This document shows positions 35,416 through 47,088 of a stretch of DNA of 64,000 bases, piece after piece. The position numbers and the translations under genes were made by a program. Positions within the stretch are counted from its first letter, which is position 1, and every line of letters begins with the position of its first letter. Origin of the DNA: Cylindrotheca closterium (Eukaryota > Bacillariophyta > Bacillariophyceae > Bacillariales > Bacillariaceae); NCBI GenBank assembly GCA_933822405.4, contig CAKOGP040001725.1, forward strand, positions 124,001 through 188,000, written 5' to 3'. The notes under the pieces were generated by a model, which was given only the letters and a program-made list of their open reading frames with translations, was not told where the DNA came from and searched no databases.

Positions 35416-38400
35416 CTATGGTGCTGGTTTGTGACTTTCTTGCAATCGCTTGTACTCATGAGTCTGATACGCGTTGGGATTGGTACAGTATGGGCACATG
35501 CACTGCTTCTTGATTTTCAAAGTCACCTTGGGACGGTGTAGTCGATAGCGACGGTCCCAAGCTCGTTCAGCAACAGCCTTGGATAAGATCTTCGTCCATT
35601 CAGCTTGTGTCATTTGCTTGCCAGCCTTGCGGCCAAACTTTGGAAGTGCCTTGGTAGGAAGGGAAATATTCGTCTTGAGCTTTTCATGTTCTTGCACTTG
35701 CTCGACGAGTGACATTCCATAGTCGACATCTGCTTTCTCTTCCCTTCGATCCTTGATGTATTGGTCAAGCAGAAGATCGGTACGGAAAATCTTGCGGCCC
35801 TTTTCATCAAATGCTTCATCGACATCAAATTTGTCCTCAAACACTTTGAATCGAGCTTTGAAATCAAAATTCGAAACCACTTCTTTCTCCCGGCGCCTCA
35901 TCATCTTACCCATCATTGCAGCTTCTGTGGCTAGAAGCACGTCGACGGATCGCTCAAATTCGATTGGTTTTCCAGCTGGAGCCCAATCATCTTGCTTCTT
36001 CAGCGCCGCTTCGCCCACTGACACAGATTCGATCACATTCTCTTTCAACTTGGTTAAACGAGCAATGCTGGAAGCAGCATCTGATATAGATTCAAACTCT
36101 TTCTTGTGTTGTTCGGGTACCTTTCGAAGCTTGAAATCTAAAGCAGCAGCAGAAAGAATGGCCATCATAACGTTCTTTGGAGTAGGTGCGGCTACTTCTG
36201 GACCCACAACGAACTCTTCTCGCACGTATCCATGCTCTTCAAGTTCCTTATCCAATTCTTTTGTCACTTTTTTCTTTTCTTCCTCTTGATAGGTATTCAA
36301 GACTGGAAGTGTTGGGACTTCAAACTTCCATTTTCGAGGCTTGTCCAAACCATCTTCGGGCTCTTCTGGTGGTGGCGGTGGTTCAGGCAGAGGCTCTTTT
36401 GCAACCTTCTCAACGATCACCTCGGTTTTCTTGGTGAACTTGCCAATTTCGACAGCCTCTTCCACCACAGCCAAAAATTCAATCATATGATAGTCCGGAG
36501 CCTGCACGCCCTTGGAGAACTGATAATCTGATTCCGCTTCTAAAAGAATAGCGTTCAGTATGTGTTTTGGTGTTCGAGGATACATCTCTGGACCATCTCC
36601 CAGTTCTTGAATAAGATTTTCTTGGTCCTCTTGCCATTTCCGAAGCTGTTCTGTTGGTGGTACTTGCGGGACTGGTAATTCTGGTTCTACTTCTTCTTCG
36701 TCACTATAGTTGCTACCATACGACGAGTCGAATGACCTGAAGTCGCTATCGTCCGATGAGTACATTGATCGGTTCATATCACCAACAAAGTCCCCGTCAT
36801 CTTTTAAGCTTTCCTCTTCAAAAAGGAGTTCTTCATCATCGGCAATAACCATTTCCTCGTCCTCTTCAATAAGTTCTTCGTCCTCTCCAATGGGGAATAA
36901 AGAGTGATCAAAGGAAACTTTGGAATCAAAGGGCGTATCATGTTCCGTTTCAGAATACAAAATTTCTTCCTCCACGCTTTCATCATCGTCACTGATCGGA
37001 ACCAGCTCAGTCGGCATGTCATCGTAGTCGCTTTCATACACTTCGATGATTTCAGTGATATCATCAGCTCCATCTTCTGCAGGATCCACTGTCATTATCT
37101 CTTCAATGATGGTCCCGTCCTCATCCTCATATTCAACAGCACTGTAAAAGGATTCTCCCTCGCCTTCAATCTCTTCCTCGATTACTGTTTCCTCGATATC
37201 ATTAAACTCTTCGGCGATACTTGAGAGTGGTTGGTGCATGACATCTGTATCAGCGATTTTTTCCATATCCTCATCAAACTCTTCGTACTCGTCCAAAGCG
37301 ATGTCTTCAAGTGAAGAAGTCTCTTCCATAATGTCCTCCAACGATGACTCCTCAATAATATCCTCGAGCATCTCTTCTTCAATGATGTCGTCCGCATCTG
37401 AAGACGACTCTTCCAAAATGTCTTCAAGGCTTGATTCTTCGATAATGTCATCGAGAGATGAGTCTTCGAGAATTTCTTCAAATATTTCATCGTCATCGTC
37501 ATCACTGCCTGAATCGATAGCCATTTCCTCAAAACTGCCTTCGTCATCAGATACTTCTTCGACTTCTGGCCCAGACTCATATTCAACATCTTCATCAATT
37601 ACTGACAACTCGTCAAAACTTGCATCATCATCAATTTCATCCTCTGTGCTCAGAACGTCTTCTTCATAACTGGCGTCGTCATTAGAATCAGAAACTGAAG
37701 CATCGTCGATGACTTCTTCTTCAACAAAGTCATCTTCGCTATCTTCCTCCATGTTGTCTTCGATTGATTCTTCAGAGTAGCTGCTGTATTCGTCCATTGA
37801 ATCTCCTTCAATAACCTCATCATATTCGGACTCTTCAGATACATCGTCCACCAAAACACCTTCGTAGTGCTGGACTGATGCCTCATCGTCGTCGTCAACT
37901 GATTCTTCATCATAGGAAAAATCACCGCTGCTTTCTCCCTCAACGAATTCGTTCTCAGACTCAACTGTTTCCAATGTCATATCGTCGTCAGAATCTTCCA
38001 CAGTCTCTTCTTCAATTGATTCCTTGTCTGGATCCGAATCGCTGACTGTGATTTCAACAGAGCTTTCTTCATCAAGTAGCGTCTCCGATGCGACACTGAC
38101 ATCCTCAGAAATGTCACCACTGACTGGATCTTTTTCTTCCTTGTCAGCATCAGATGTCGCTGCTTCTTCTTCTGTTTCGGAATCTTTCCTGCGAAGTAGA
38201 ATTGGTGGTTTAACTTTTGGTTTCGGAGAAACAGCACTTGGGCTGTCAAACCAATGCTTGACCGGCGGAGGCTCTGGTTTCTCCACTTCTTCTGGTCCAG
38301 GATTGGCTTCTTCTGTTGGTAACTCGGATGTCTTTTCATTTTCTGGTGCAGAATCACCAGCACTGACTGGGTTTTGTTCGTCTTTGTCAGCATCACATGT

Positions 38401-41400
38401 AGCTGATTCTAGTTCTATTTCAGAATCTTTCTTGCGAAGTAGAATCGGTACTTTAACTTTTGGTTTCGGAGAAAAAGCACTTGGGCTATCAAACCAATGT
38501 TTGACGGGCGGAGGCTCTGGTTTCTTTGCTTCTGCTGGTTCAGATTCCGTTTCTTCCTTCGGTAACTCTGACTTCACATCGACTTCTGGTTCAGCATTCG
38601 TCTGAGTTGTAGACTTGTCGTTCACTGACTCTCCAATATCAAAGGGTAAATCCGCTGGGTTGCGAGATTGGGATGGACCTGCCGATTTTGATCTTCCTAC
38701 ACCTCGAACTGGTATTATCATTTTCTTGTGTGGGCTATCTGCACTTGGGCTGTCGAACCAATGTTTCTCAGCAGGCTTCGTAGTCGTAATATCTTCTGGA
38801 TTCGGTTTGTCTTCTTTCTTCGGTTGATTTGGTGTTCTTTGAACCATATCTGATTTTGATTCAAATGGGTCCAGCTCCAAATTAGGTAAGGTTTCAGATT
38901 CCAAATTGGATGGCGGCTGCGGAGCTGGCTTCTTCTTTATAACCGGGAAGTTATCCTCATCTAGATTGAAGTCCAAACCAATTGCGCCGAAGACTTGAAG
39001 CCTCCTTTCCGCCCGTGACTCGCGACGAGGCGACTGGCTTCGCTTGGCAGGTCTTTGTGGCGCACTATAGGATTTTGACTTTCCAATGCCCCTGGTAGGC
39101 TCTCTCTCTGACTTCGTTGGAAGTGTGTAATCTTCTTCATCAGAATCGTATGCGCCAAGAGCACTCAACACTTTGTCTCGTTGCGAATGACGCTTTGGCT
39201 GAAGTCTGCTGGGGGCACCAGATGACAGCGACTTTGCAATTCCTCTCACAGGTTCCCTCTTTTTGTTGGGTGCAGGGGTCTTCAATGATTCCTCTCCCTC
39301 ATCTAATCCAACATTAGAATCAACAGAATCAAGGGATCGGACTTTCTTTGGCGGTTCGATGCGCCGTTTTGGTGGAGTAGAGTGCCCATCTACTTCCAAA
39401 TTTGCCATCTCGCCTTTATGAACTGGTTCGGATAACCTTCCGAGGATGCTGGCGGTTCCCTGTGAAGCATGAGGGGGGGATTTAATTCCCTTCTCTTGCC
39501 TTCTCTTTTCCATGATTGCCTTGGCTTCGGCTCGAATTTCGTCGACATTAGGTCCAGCTGATTCCAATTCCGCCGAGTTTTCACTCTCGCTATCATGTTC
39601 CTCATACAAGAACGACTTGAGTTTGGCAATTTGCTCATCGTCGGATTGTTCCTGAGAGTTTGATTGGATGGCTGCAGCCGAGACTTCCAGATCGTCTTTC
39701 TGAGGACTTCTCTCCTTTGTATATGTATCATTCATAACGGCACCATTTGACAGGCTGATTCTGCGTTGAACCTGAACTGCTCTGGGGCTAACGAGAAAGT
39801 CTAGAGACACATTGTTCACAGTTGCACCATTCAGCTTTTGACCAACCTTGACTTCCCTACCCAACGGTGACTTGCTTGTGCGGGGTGATTTGCTGGTGGC
39901 TGGCGATCTTCTTCGTCCTGGTGACTTGGATGGGAGTGTCGTTGAAAACTCAACCGAGCGCCTCTGGCGATGCGATCCTTCTGGGGATGTCAGAGACCTT
40001 CGCAACGAAGGCTTCGTCAGATTTGGGGCAGTCCCATCACTCAAGGCATTGGATCTACCAAAGGTTCCAGACTTTCGTCCTCCTTTGCGTATTCCAATCC
40101 TTGGGCTCTCTTCGCCGTTGAATGAATTCGACCTCTTTAGTTGTTCTTCCTTCTGTTTTGGGACAAGTTTTGGACTACCAAAGCTTTCCGATCGCGGGAT
40201 AGTCGTCTTTTCACGATCCTCATTGGGGGGTGCCGGCAAGCCCCCAAGACTTGCTCGAAGCCGTCGTGTGGCCTTTGATTTGAAGTTGACCTCACTGTCG
40301 TCGATAGGTGACAAAACTGGTGTTCGCATGGATTCAGGTATCGTTGCGGGATGGGAATCATCTTCATGAGATGAGATGCTGGCATCATCATCTGACGACG
40401 ACGAGGATGGATCATGGTTTGGAGAAGAGACGCTGCCGCCGTCACCAATGCTCTTCGCTGAAGACGCCAACGCTTTCTGCCCTGTAACCCTGAGCGACTT
40501 CCTTTTTTCAACGAACTCAGGCTCGATTGAATCATCGTCACACACCGCTCCATCACCAAATGCAAGGAGTGACTTCCTTTTTTCAACAAACTCAGGTTCG
40601 ATTGAATCATCATCTCCGTCATCAAGTGGGGGTCTTCGAATGCTACTCAGTCGAAGTTCAGATTTCGCTGTAGAAGGTGATTTTGGTCGGCTGTATGACG
40701 ATGTCTTTCTTAACTGCCGTCTTTGTGGCAACTCATTATTCCCCCCAGAAGTAGAAGCACTGTCCGAAGCAGCGGCTGACATCCTCTTCAACTGAGCCTT
40801 GCCTGGAAAATCAGAATTCTCTTCTGACTTCTTCCCTTTATTGTTTGACGATGTCCGTGTCAGTTGCCTCCTGTTCGGAGAATCTTCTGATTCTCTTTGT
40901 GGAGATGCCTTCGTCTCGGAAGGCGACTTGGGTGGCATTTCTGCGACGGATTTTCCAACATATCGTTTCAGAGAGGAGCCTCTCTCCTCCTTCTGTGGAA
41001 GCGTCATATCTCTGTCAGCTTTTCGCCATTCGTTTTCATCTTCTCCCTTGTCAATATTCTGCAATCTATTGCTAACGGTACTCTTGACACTAGCAGCTGG
41101 GCTATCCTCAAGATCAATGATAGGTGGAGGCAGTGGACAGGGGTCATCGGTTGGTAGCTCCTCGATAGAGACCATTTCTTTGCCTTGTGTGGATGGGCTT
41201 TCAACAATCCCGATACTTGAGCTGCTTTCTCTTTTCTTCTTGAACCCAAATTTGTTTGTGATCGAAGTCCTTAGAGATGACAAGCTTCCCCCCATATCGA
41301 TGATGGATGTGCTGTTGTGGCCATTCGAGCCTCGTTTTTTCTTCTTCTTCTTCTTGGATAGACTACTATCGCTGTCACCTCGACTCAATGACCATCGACT

Positions 41401-43104
41401 TTTCTTCTTCCCACCCTTGTCATGCAGTGGTGCTTCTGCAGGTTGTTTCGATTCGCCTAGGTCGAGCGAGCTGTTATCATCATCCAAGCCGGCTTCCGGC
41501 GTTGGTAACGCTTTGTTGTTTCGCTTTGGTGATTTGGACCTAGTTCTTGACTTCGACCGATTTCTAGATTTCGACCTTTGTCTCGGTGATTTGGATCGAT
41601 TCTTTGGTCGAGACTTGGATCTGCTCTTTGACGCTTTTCGCTCTTGTTTCACTTCCGATTGCCTTGGCCGACCTCTAGTATCCCCAATCTCGTCATGCCT
41701 GATTTCCTGACTCGTCTCGTGCGCCACGTCGTATATCGTACGGCCACCAGGATCGTAGGCTCCAAATTGTCGTTCCAAATTGTCGTCAATGTCAGCCGAG
41801 AAATCAAAAAAGGAATCGTAGGACTCCATAATTGCATCATTCAGTGTGTTCTTTGACTTTGAAGCTCCATTTGATCGGGAAGGTCTGGATGGTTGTTTCA
41901 CCGCCTCCGACACTGTGAGCGAGACGTCATCATTATGATAGCTGTCATTCGGGTTTTGTTTATTCTCTGCGTCATTCAGAAAGGAACCTAAGTTTTGAGA
42001 TCCCCCATGTTTCTTTGAAGATTTGGAAGATTTGGTACGCTTGGGTCCTTGTCCTCGCTTGCTAGCCTTTTGTTTTCCTATAGAACTGGTACTTTCCTCC
42101 AAGGCAGTCGAATCGGGGCCGTCGGAAAGAGACTGCCGGGACGGTTCTTCGGTTGCGTCATTATCACCACCCATCACCGCCGTCAATTCCAAAGATTCCT
42201 CTTCATCTTCCTCCGACATTGCTTCCATTTCAGACTTTGTCTTGCTGGCTTTCTTCTGACGGTGCTTGGATGACCTATGGTGCGTATGCTTCTTTTTCTT
42301 CTTTTTGACCAATAGTTGGGCTTGTGACGGTTGACGCACCCAGCTCATGGCTCGAATCATTTGGGCTCGTGGCCTACGTGCCTTGTCTTTTACCTTGGGG
42401 ACCTCCATGCTTGATGCGCCCGGGGAAGGATCTTCGGCTTCTCTAGATTCCTCTTCCGTGTTGGCGTTCGTTTCAAAAACGGCATCAGGTGTATTAGATT
42501 CCTCTGATTCTTCTGCTGTCGCTTCAAATACGGCTTTTTCAATATCTTTGGCCATTAATTGCATTTGCGATGGTTGGCGGACCCAACTCATGGCCCGCAC
42601 CATTTGTGCACGCGGTCGAGGTGCACTAGCTTTGTCACTTTTCTTCTTCTTCTTCTTCTTGTCTTTCTTGTGAGACTTATGAGACGACTTTGAAGACTTG
42701 TCGTGCTTTTCAGCTTTAGCAGACTCGCCATTTTTATCATGACTAGCTTCCTCTTCTTTTCCTTCATCCTCCTCCACCATTTCTTCCAATTCCATCAGCT
42801 GCCGTTTTGATGGCTGTCGAACCCAGCTCATGGCACGAACCATTCCAGGTCGTGCCATGGGAGGTTTAGTTGACGAATCCTTAGATTTCTTTTTGTGCTT
42901 ATGCTTCTTGTGTTTCTTTTTTCCCTTTGAGCTCGTAGAATCTTCGCTATGTCGATGCTTATGTTTTTGCCGTAGTGATGGGACTTCATCTTGATGTTCC
43001 GAGTCCTCAGGAACTGATGACAGGAGCCTCCCTGATGATGATGTGGTGGCTGCCTGATCGATTGATGACAGCCCTGGATCGTCATCATTCTCAGATTTCA
43101 CCAT
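35416..43104 (-). CDS. Giant disordered repeat protein (2562 aa)
   Basis: One uninterrupted ORF of 2562 codons. Residues 50-280 alternate Lys/His-rich runs with three copies of RAMSWVRQPS (about 88, 167, 248). An SR-like block (RSKSRPKNRSKSPRQRSKS) follows at about 480-540. Later come KS/RG motifs (RGIAKSLSSG, RGIGKSKSYS, RGVGRSKSAG) and three KHWFDSPSA units at about 1446, 1533 and 1614. The last two lie in a roughly 80-residue tandem repeat. Residues about 1670-2130 are extremely acidic. The C-terminal 400 residues look more ordered, with two copies of a roughly 65-residue module (TPKHILNAIL / TPKNVMMAIL). The end carries CMCPYC, a possible zinc-binding knuckle. No signal peptide or TM is present, so cytosolic or nuclear location is likely. 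Function is unknown; a scaffold is only a guess. Confidence 0.85.
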   Translation of the reverse strand: MVKSENDDDPGLSSIDQAATTSSSGRLLSSVPEDSEHQDEVPSLRQKHKHRHSEDSTSSKGKKKHKKHKHKKKSKDSSTKPPMARPGMVRAMSWVRQPSKRQLMELEEMVEEDEGKEEEASHDKNGESAKAEKHDKSSKSSHKSHKKDKKKKKKKSDKASAPRPRAQMVRAMSWVRQPSQMQLMAKDIEKAVFEATAEESEESNTPDAVFETNANTEEESREAEDPSPGASSMEVPKVKDKARRPRAQMIRAMSWVRQPSQAQLLVKKKKKKHTHHRSSKHRQKKASKTKSEMEAMSEEDEEESLELTAVMGGDNDATEEPSRQSLSDGPDSTALEESTSSIGKQKASKRGQGPKRTKSSKSSKKHGGSQNLGSFLNDAENKQNPNDSYHNDDVSLTVSEAVKQPSRPSRSNGASKSKNTLNDAIMESYDSFFDFSADIDDNLERQFGAYDPGGRTIYDVAHETSQEIRHDEIGDTRGRPRQSEVKQERKASKSRSKSRPKNRSKSPRQRSKSRNRSKSRTRSKSPKRNNKALPTPEAGLDDDNSSLDLGESKQPAEAPLHDKGGKKKSRWSLSRGDSDSSLSKKKKKKKRGSNGHNSTSIIDMGGSLSSLRTSITNKFGFKKKRESSSSIGIVESPSTQGKEMVSIEELPTDDPCPLPPPIIDLEDSPAASVKSTVSNRLQNIDKGEDENEWRKADRDMTLPQKEERGSSLKRYVGKSVAEMPPKSPSETKASPQRESEDSPNRRQLTRTSSNNKGKKSEENSDFPGKAQLKRMSAAASDSASTSGGNNELPQRRQLRKTSSYSRPKSPSTAKSELRLSSIRRPPLDDGDDDSIEPEFVEKRKSLLAFGDGAVCDDDSIEPEFVEKRKSLRVTGQKALASSAKSIGDGGSVSSPNHDPSSSSSDDDASISSHEDDSHPATIPESMRTPVLSPIDDSEVNFKSKATRRLRASLGGLPAPPNEDREKTTIPRSESFGSPKLVPKQKEEQLKRSNSFNGEESPRIGIRKGGRKSGTFGRSNALSDGTAPNLTKPSLRRSLTSPEGSHRQRRSVEFSTTLPSKSPGRRRSPATSKSPRTSKSPLGREVKVGQKLNGATVNNVSLDFLVSPRAVQVQRRISLSNGAVMNDTYTKERSPQKDDLEVSAAAIQSNSQEQSDDEQIAKLKSFLYEEHDSESENSAELESAGPNVDEIRAEAKAIMEKRRQEKGIKSPPHASQGTASILGRLSEPVHKGEMANLEVDGHSTPPKRRIEPPKKVRSLDSVDSNVGLDEGEESLKTPAPNKKREPVRGIAKSLSSGAPSRLQPKRHSQRDKVLSALGAYDSDEEDYTLPTKSEREPTRGIGKSKSYSAPQRPAKRSQSPRRESRAERRLQVFGAIGLDFNLDEDNFPVIKKKPAPQPPSNLESETLPNLELDPFESKSDMVQRTPNQPKKEDKPNPEDITTTKPAEKHWFDSPSADSPHKKMIIPVRGVGRSKSAGPSQSRNPADLPFDIGESVNDKSTTQTNAEPEVDVKSELPKEETESEPAEAKKPEPPPVKHWFDSPSAFSPKPKVKVPILLRKKDSEIELESATCDADKDEQNPVSAGDSAPENEKTSELPTEEANPGPEEVEKPEPPPVKHWFDSPSAVSPKPKVKPPILLRRKDSETEEEAATSDADKEEKDPVSGDISEDVSVASETLLDEESSVEITVSDSDPDKESIEEETVEDSDDDMTLETVESENEFVEGESSGDFSYDEESVDDDDEASVQHYEGVLVDDVSEESEYDEVIEGDSMDEYSSYSEESIEDNMEEDSEDDFVEEEVIDDASVSDSNDDASYEEDVLSTEDEIDDDASFDELSVIDEDVEYESGPEVEEVSDDEGSFEEMAIDSGSDDDDDEIFEEILEDSSLDDIIEESSLEDILEESSSDADDIIEEEMLEDIIEESSLEDIMEETSSLEDIALDEYEEFDEDMEKIADTDVMHQPLSSIAEEFNDIEETVIEEEIEGEGESFYSAVEYEDEDGTIIEEIMTVDPAEDGADDITEIIEVYESDYDDMPTELVPISDDDESVEEEILYSETEHDTPFDSKVSFDHSLFPIGEDEELIEEDEEMVIADDEELLFEEESLKDDGDFVGDMNRSMYSSDDSDFRSFDSSYGSNYSDEEEVEPELPVPQVPPTEQLRKWQEDQENLIQELGDGPEMYPRTPKHILNAILLEAESDYQFSKGVQAPDYHMIEFLAVVEEAVEIGKFTKKTEVIVEKVAKEPLPEPPPPPEEPEDGLDKPRKWKFEVPTLPVLNTYQEEEKKKVTKELDKELEEHGYVREEFVVGPEVAAPTPKNVMMAILSAAALDFKLRKVPEQHKKEFESISDAASSIARLTKLKENVIESVSVGEAALKKQDDWAPAGKPIEFERSVDVLLATEAAMMGKMMRRREKEVVSNFDFKARFKVFEDKFDVDEAFDEKGRKIFRTDLLLDQYIKDRREEKADVDYGMSLVEQVQEHEKLKTNISLPTKALPKFGRKAGKQMTQAEWTKILSKAVAERAWDRRYRLHRPKVTLKIKKQCMCPYCTNPNAYQTHEYKRLQESHKPAP

Positions 43105-43647
43105 GGTGCTCTCTTCAGGAATTGTCTTCTATTTTAGCTGGTGCAATCCCCAAATCATTTGATGCAGTGTAGCCGTTGCTATTATTCACAGTATTTTATG
43201 ATGTGTATCAGGTATTTTAATATTCAAATATAGCTGCCTGCGGGACTGCAGCGCCTTCACCCTTTCCCAAGTTGTCCTTCGGACATTGAAGAGACCAATA
43301 TATTCGAAAAAAAGAAGCGAACCGCAATGTTCTCAACTTAGGTACTGAGAGTCAAGTAGGTTTCTACGTGGAACATACGTGTACCATATCATGACTAATA
43401 AAAGCCATCATCATTCGTTCGTAATCGACATGGCAAGACTGACTGACTATCAATATATCGGTATGTGGCATATGGGCGTCTGCCAACCAAACGAAATACA
43501 TAGCGAGAACGTGTAATTATATATGCCTTCGAAAACAAATGACAATGATAATTTAAGTTACAACAGTTGTGACTACGATGGTGGTGATATCATTGGAAGA
43601 AAGGTAGCACTCCATCGACTTTATGATTGATTCCTCCTTCCGAGTTC
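43105..43647. other. Intergenic
   Basis: This spacer lies between two minus-strand genes: the upstream region of the giant gene and downstream sequence of the LRR gene. No further gene or clear motif was seen. Confidence 0.4.
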
Positions 43648-46573
43648 TTAGTTCAGAATGCAAACACCTTCTCCATTCTTGGTGTTCCCTTTAAACTTAT
43701 TCTTGGTCAAGTTACAAGTCGAAAGCGACGATGGCAATGGAGGAATATCTCCACTTAATTTGTTGTTGTCCAGTCGCAGCAGAGTCAATTGGGCCATTGA
43801 TGACTGATGATGAAGTAGAGCACGACACTGTGAGAAAGAGAGAGAGACGACGACGAAAGCACGAAATAGCAGGCACAACAGTTTTACTCACCAATTCGGG
43901 AATTTCACCTTTCATCTTGTTCGAACTGATTTCAAACGATCTCAATGATGTCAGTTGGGAGATTTCATCAGGCATCGATGAGAATTTGTTGGAAGCTGGA
44001 GATATGGCGAGGAGTGTTAGAATCGAAACCAGAAGTTGTCATCAAGCAAGTTGTTTCTTGTAAACTTACAGAGATTCAGTCGTTGGAGAATCGAAAGCAT
44101 GCCAATTTCCGTAGGAATGTTCCCACTAAGCTTGTTTGCAGCTGTAGAGAAAGGAGACGTCAGTCTTGAAAGAAATTGGAAACGTAATTCATTCGAAGCA
44201 CAGAAACTTACACAGAGACAGTTCCAAAAGTCTCGTCATTTGCCCGATCTGTGTTGTGAGACGTCCCTGCATTTGGTTCGAGTCTGCCTTCAAAGATTCC
44301 AACTTCACCAAGCTGCTAAAGGTATCGGGTACTTGTCCGGTCAAGGCATTGTTGGCCAAGTTCAGGTTCGTGAGTTCCACCAGATTTGCCAATTCGGGCA
44401 AGATTCGCGAGCCTAGTCCGTTGGTGTCTAAGTCCAAGTTGGTCAGCTTGGTAAGTAGACTCAGTTCTATAGGCATGGCTCCGGACAATTGATTGTCTCC
44501 AAGTTGCAACGAAGTGACAGCAATCGAGTTGGCATCACAACCGACTCCTTGCCACTGGCAGACACTCGTAGCACTCATCCACTGGGTCTTGCGCGACCAT
44601 TGTTCACCTCCGAGACTCAAATAGAGAGATGCTAATGCATATCGATCCACAATGCTATTCTGGTTTCCATTGCACCGCCATTGATCCACTTGCATCCATT
44701 GAAAGGCATTGTCATCTAGTTGGGTAACGCCGCTGTTCGCCAAGACTTGTTGAAGAGTCGATTTGCAGTCCACGGCTTCTGCGGTTGGAGAAAGAGTTGG
44801 TTGGGCGGTAGGTCGTGGTGTTGGCGTGACGGTAGGTTGTGCAGAGGCTTCAATGGTTGGATTGGGGGTGGCTGGTACTACTGGTGCTGTAGTCGGCGAC
44901 GGCGTGATCGGTACAGTTGGTGCCATGGATGGTCTGGTGGTGGGAGACTCGGTGGTAAAGGTAGGAAAGACGCCCCGCACTTTGATGTCATCAAAGGGAG
45001 ATGGCAAGTCCAATTGGCTCACCAGGGACCCATCGCCGCCAGCTTCCAAAACATCAGTGACAAGATTCTGAAACGAAGTGTTGGTCTTTGTTCCCTGGAC
45101 AAAGAGTGATATTTCGACCATGACGCGGTAGCAGGTGCGTTTTTGTGTAGCGCAAACATCATCCGATTCGTGCCATGCTGACATGATGGCATTACCAATG
45201 ACAAATCTTGTGTTTGCCACCAATCTACGTCGCAAAAAGGACTCGCCCACAACAGCGTCGCAACCGGCCAAGATGGGAGCAAGATCGGATTGCAAGTGGG
45301 AAACAAGCATGGTTGCCATGGTGTCCACATCAGTAGTCTCATATTGTAGATTCACATCCATCGGAACCTGGAATCGTCGAAGGATCCAACCGTTTTGTAG
45401 TGGGAAGTTTCCATTGGCAATGTCTTGACAGTCTTGCGCATTCGGTGGATCATATAAATATTCCTTGGTGGGAGATGAGGTTGGCATGTCGGTCTTCTCG
45501 TTGGGTGGATTGCTAGAGAGTGCACTGCCATCATTGCTTTCTCCTTGATTGGGTGTAGAACCTGAAAGTGGCTTGAGGTTTTCTGCAAACCAGTCACGGT
45601 TAAAGTAGACCAATGGCGCAATCAAGGCAGCGAGTAGGAACATACTGCAAACAAAAAACGCACAAGCTCTCTTTTTGCGATACGTAAAGCTTTTGACCAT
45701 TTTATCGTCGATTGCCTCATTGTTCATCATATCCTTGTTTTGTTCTTGTGTGTCAATGCTGCTATCCATGGAAGCGGAATCATTGTAAGAGGCTGGTTCC
45801 GTATCAGAGCTTTGAGTTTTCGTTCCGTTGCTTCTGGTTTTATTCAAATCTTCGGGCTCGGTCAACTCGGTAGCTGGATGCGCAATATTCTCACTTGGAA
45901 CATATTTCTGTTGTTGCAATGGTGTTTCCTCGTCATCACCGTCCAGTGGAATTATCTTCATTCCGTCTTCTTCTGCTTCCTCCTCTTCCCCGTTCTGACT
46001 GTGGACAACTACACTTTCGACGTCTTCCATGGGTGGAGCGATATGTTGTTGATACAAGTCACCATCGTATACATCTTGCTGTCGTTGTTTAAAGTCAGGG
46101 GAAGCATCAAATTTCGACAAGGAGTTGAAAGAAGTGGCTTTCTGTGGTGTTTGCGGCGTTATAATACTTGTAGCAGTAGCGGTAGTTGGTGTGGTCTCCT
46201 CCTCCTTCTTGCTCAATTTGCTCTCTGGCTTTGCACTTCTAGTAACCTTTTTGCTCGTTTTGTTGGAGTTCGTCTTCGTGCTTTTGTTGCTTTTGGAGCT
46301 CTTTACGCTGCTATTGGTGCTCTTTGGGGTATCATCATGACGACTGCGTCCTCTACCAGAATTGTTGGAAGTTACTGATCCTTTGGGCGATTTGACTCCA
46401 GTACCTTCCGTAAAGATGGACATATTATCACTATCCGAATCATGGGCCCTTTCTTGAATGGCAAGGATGCGTTCGTGCTTTTGGGACGGTGTCAGAGTGT
46501 TGTCAAAGTAGATTTGTTGAATGGCACGCCGCCGAACAATCTCGGGATCTGTTTCATTGTAAGGATGCATCAT
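43648..46573 (-). CDS. LRR receptor-like protein with novel ectodomain (4 exons)
   Basis: Exons 46573-44212, 44141-44070, 43995-43892 and 43803-43648 give about 897 aa. The N-terminus is a cytosolic disordered region (1-300). TM at about 303-325 is ACAFFVCSMFLLAALIAPLV. Residues about 374-534 form a domain with four cysteines (DCQDIANG, LAGC, IGNAIMSA, then C and TCYRV). This domain is shared with the DUF285 protein at 54-57.7 kb. A Pro/Thr stalk (about 535-600), an LRR cap (AFQWMQVDQW ... RYALASLYLSLGGEQW ... CQWQGVGC) and about eight LRRs follow. Exon 2 is 72 bp, exactly one 24-residue LRR. Introns 1 and 2 are phase 1 at the same LRR position; intron 3 is phase 0. No kinase is present. A surface sensor or adhesion role is inferred. 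Confidence 0.87.
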
Positions 46574-47088
46574 CTTGGTATCTGCTGATAAACCAATTGA
46601 TGTTTTTGCTTGTTACCCTGGGTCTTTGTAAATAAGACGATGACTTCAACTTGTTGCCAAATGTTGGGTTTCTTGGTTGTGGACCGTTTGATTCCAAAAT
46701 TGTGACCTTACGTGTGTTTGTGTTTTTGTCGAGCGTCTAAATGAAAGGAGCGACTTGTGCGCCGGCCAATCCTGTGACACATCGCGCATCGTGAAGTATG
46801 CAGATGGAGGAGCAGACGTTGCCGGATTTGTCAACAATAAAAAAATAATTCAAAAACAGGGACTGTCCATATAAAATACCGGTAATCGTACAGTACCCTC
46901 TAGAGGATGCTACAGTAATCTTATTTTTTTGGTCAGGCAACAAAATTCATGTTTTGTACATCGCAACGCTCACCATCAAACAGTTTCTTTTAAAAATTAA
47001 AATCCGAAGACCAGCAGTTCTTGACACGGATTATTGTGACGCAATTATTCAATCGAACGAGTGAACTACTCAGAGTCTGTAGCTGTAC
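46574..47088. other. Intergenic, promoter of LRR gene
   Basis: The GTAC/CCGGTA patch at 46877-46898 lies about 300 bp upstream of the LRR start. No gene is seen. Confidence 0.4.

Noticed and set aside
35416..43104. Silaffin-like silica-matrix protein
   Set aside because: The Lys/Ser motifs are suggestive, but there is no signal peptide. The acidic core and cysteine-containing end do not fit silaffins.
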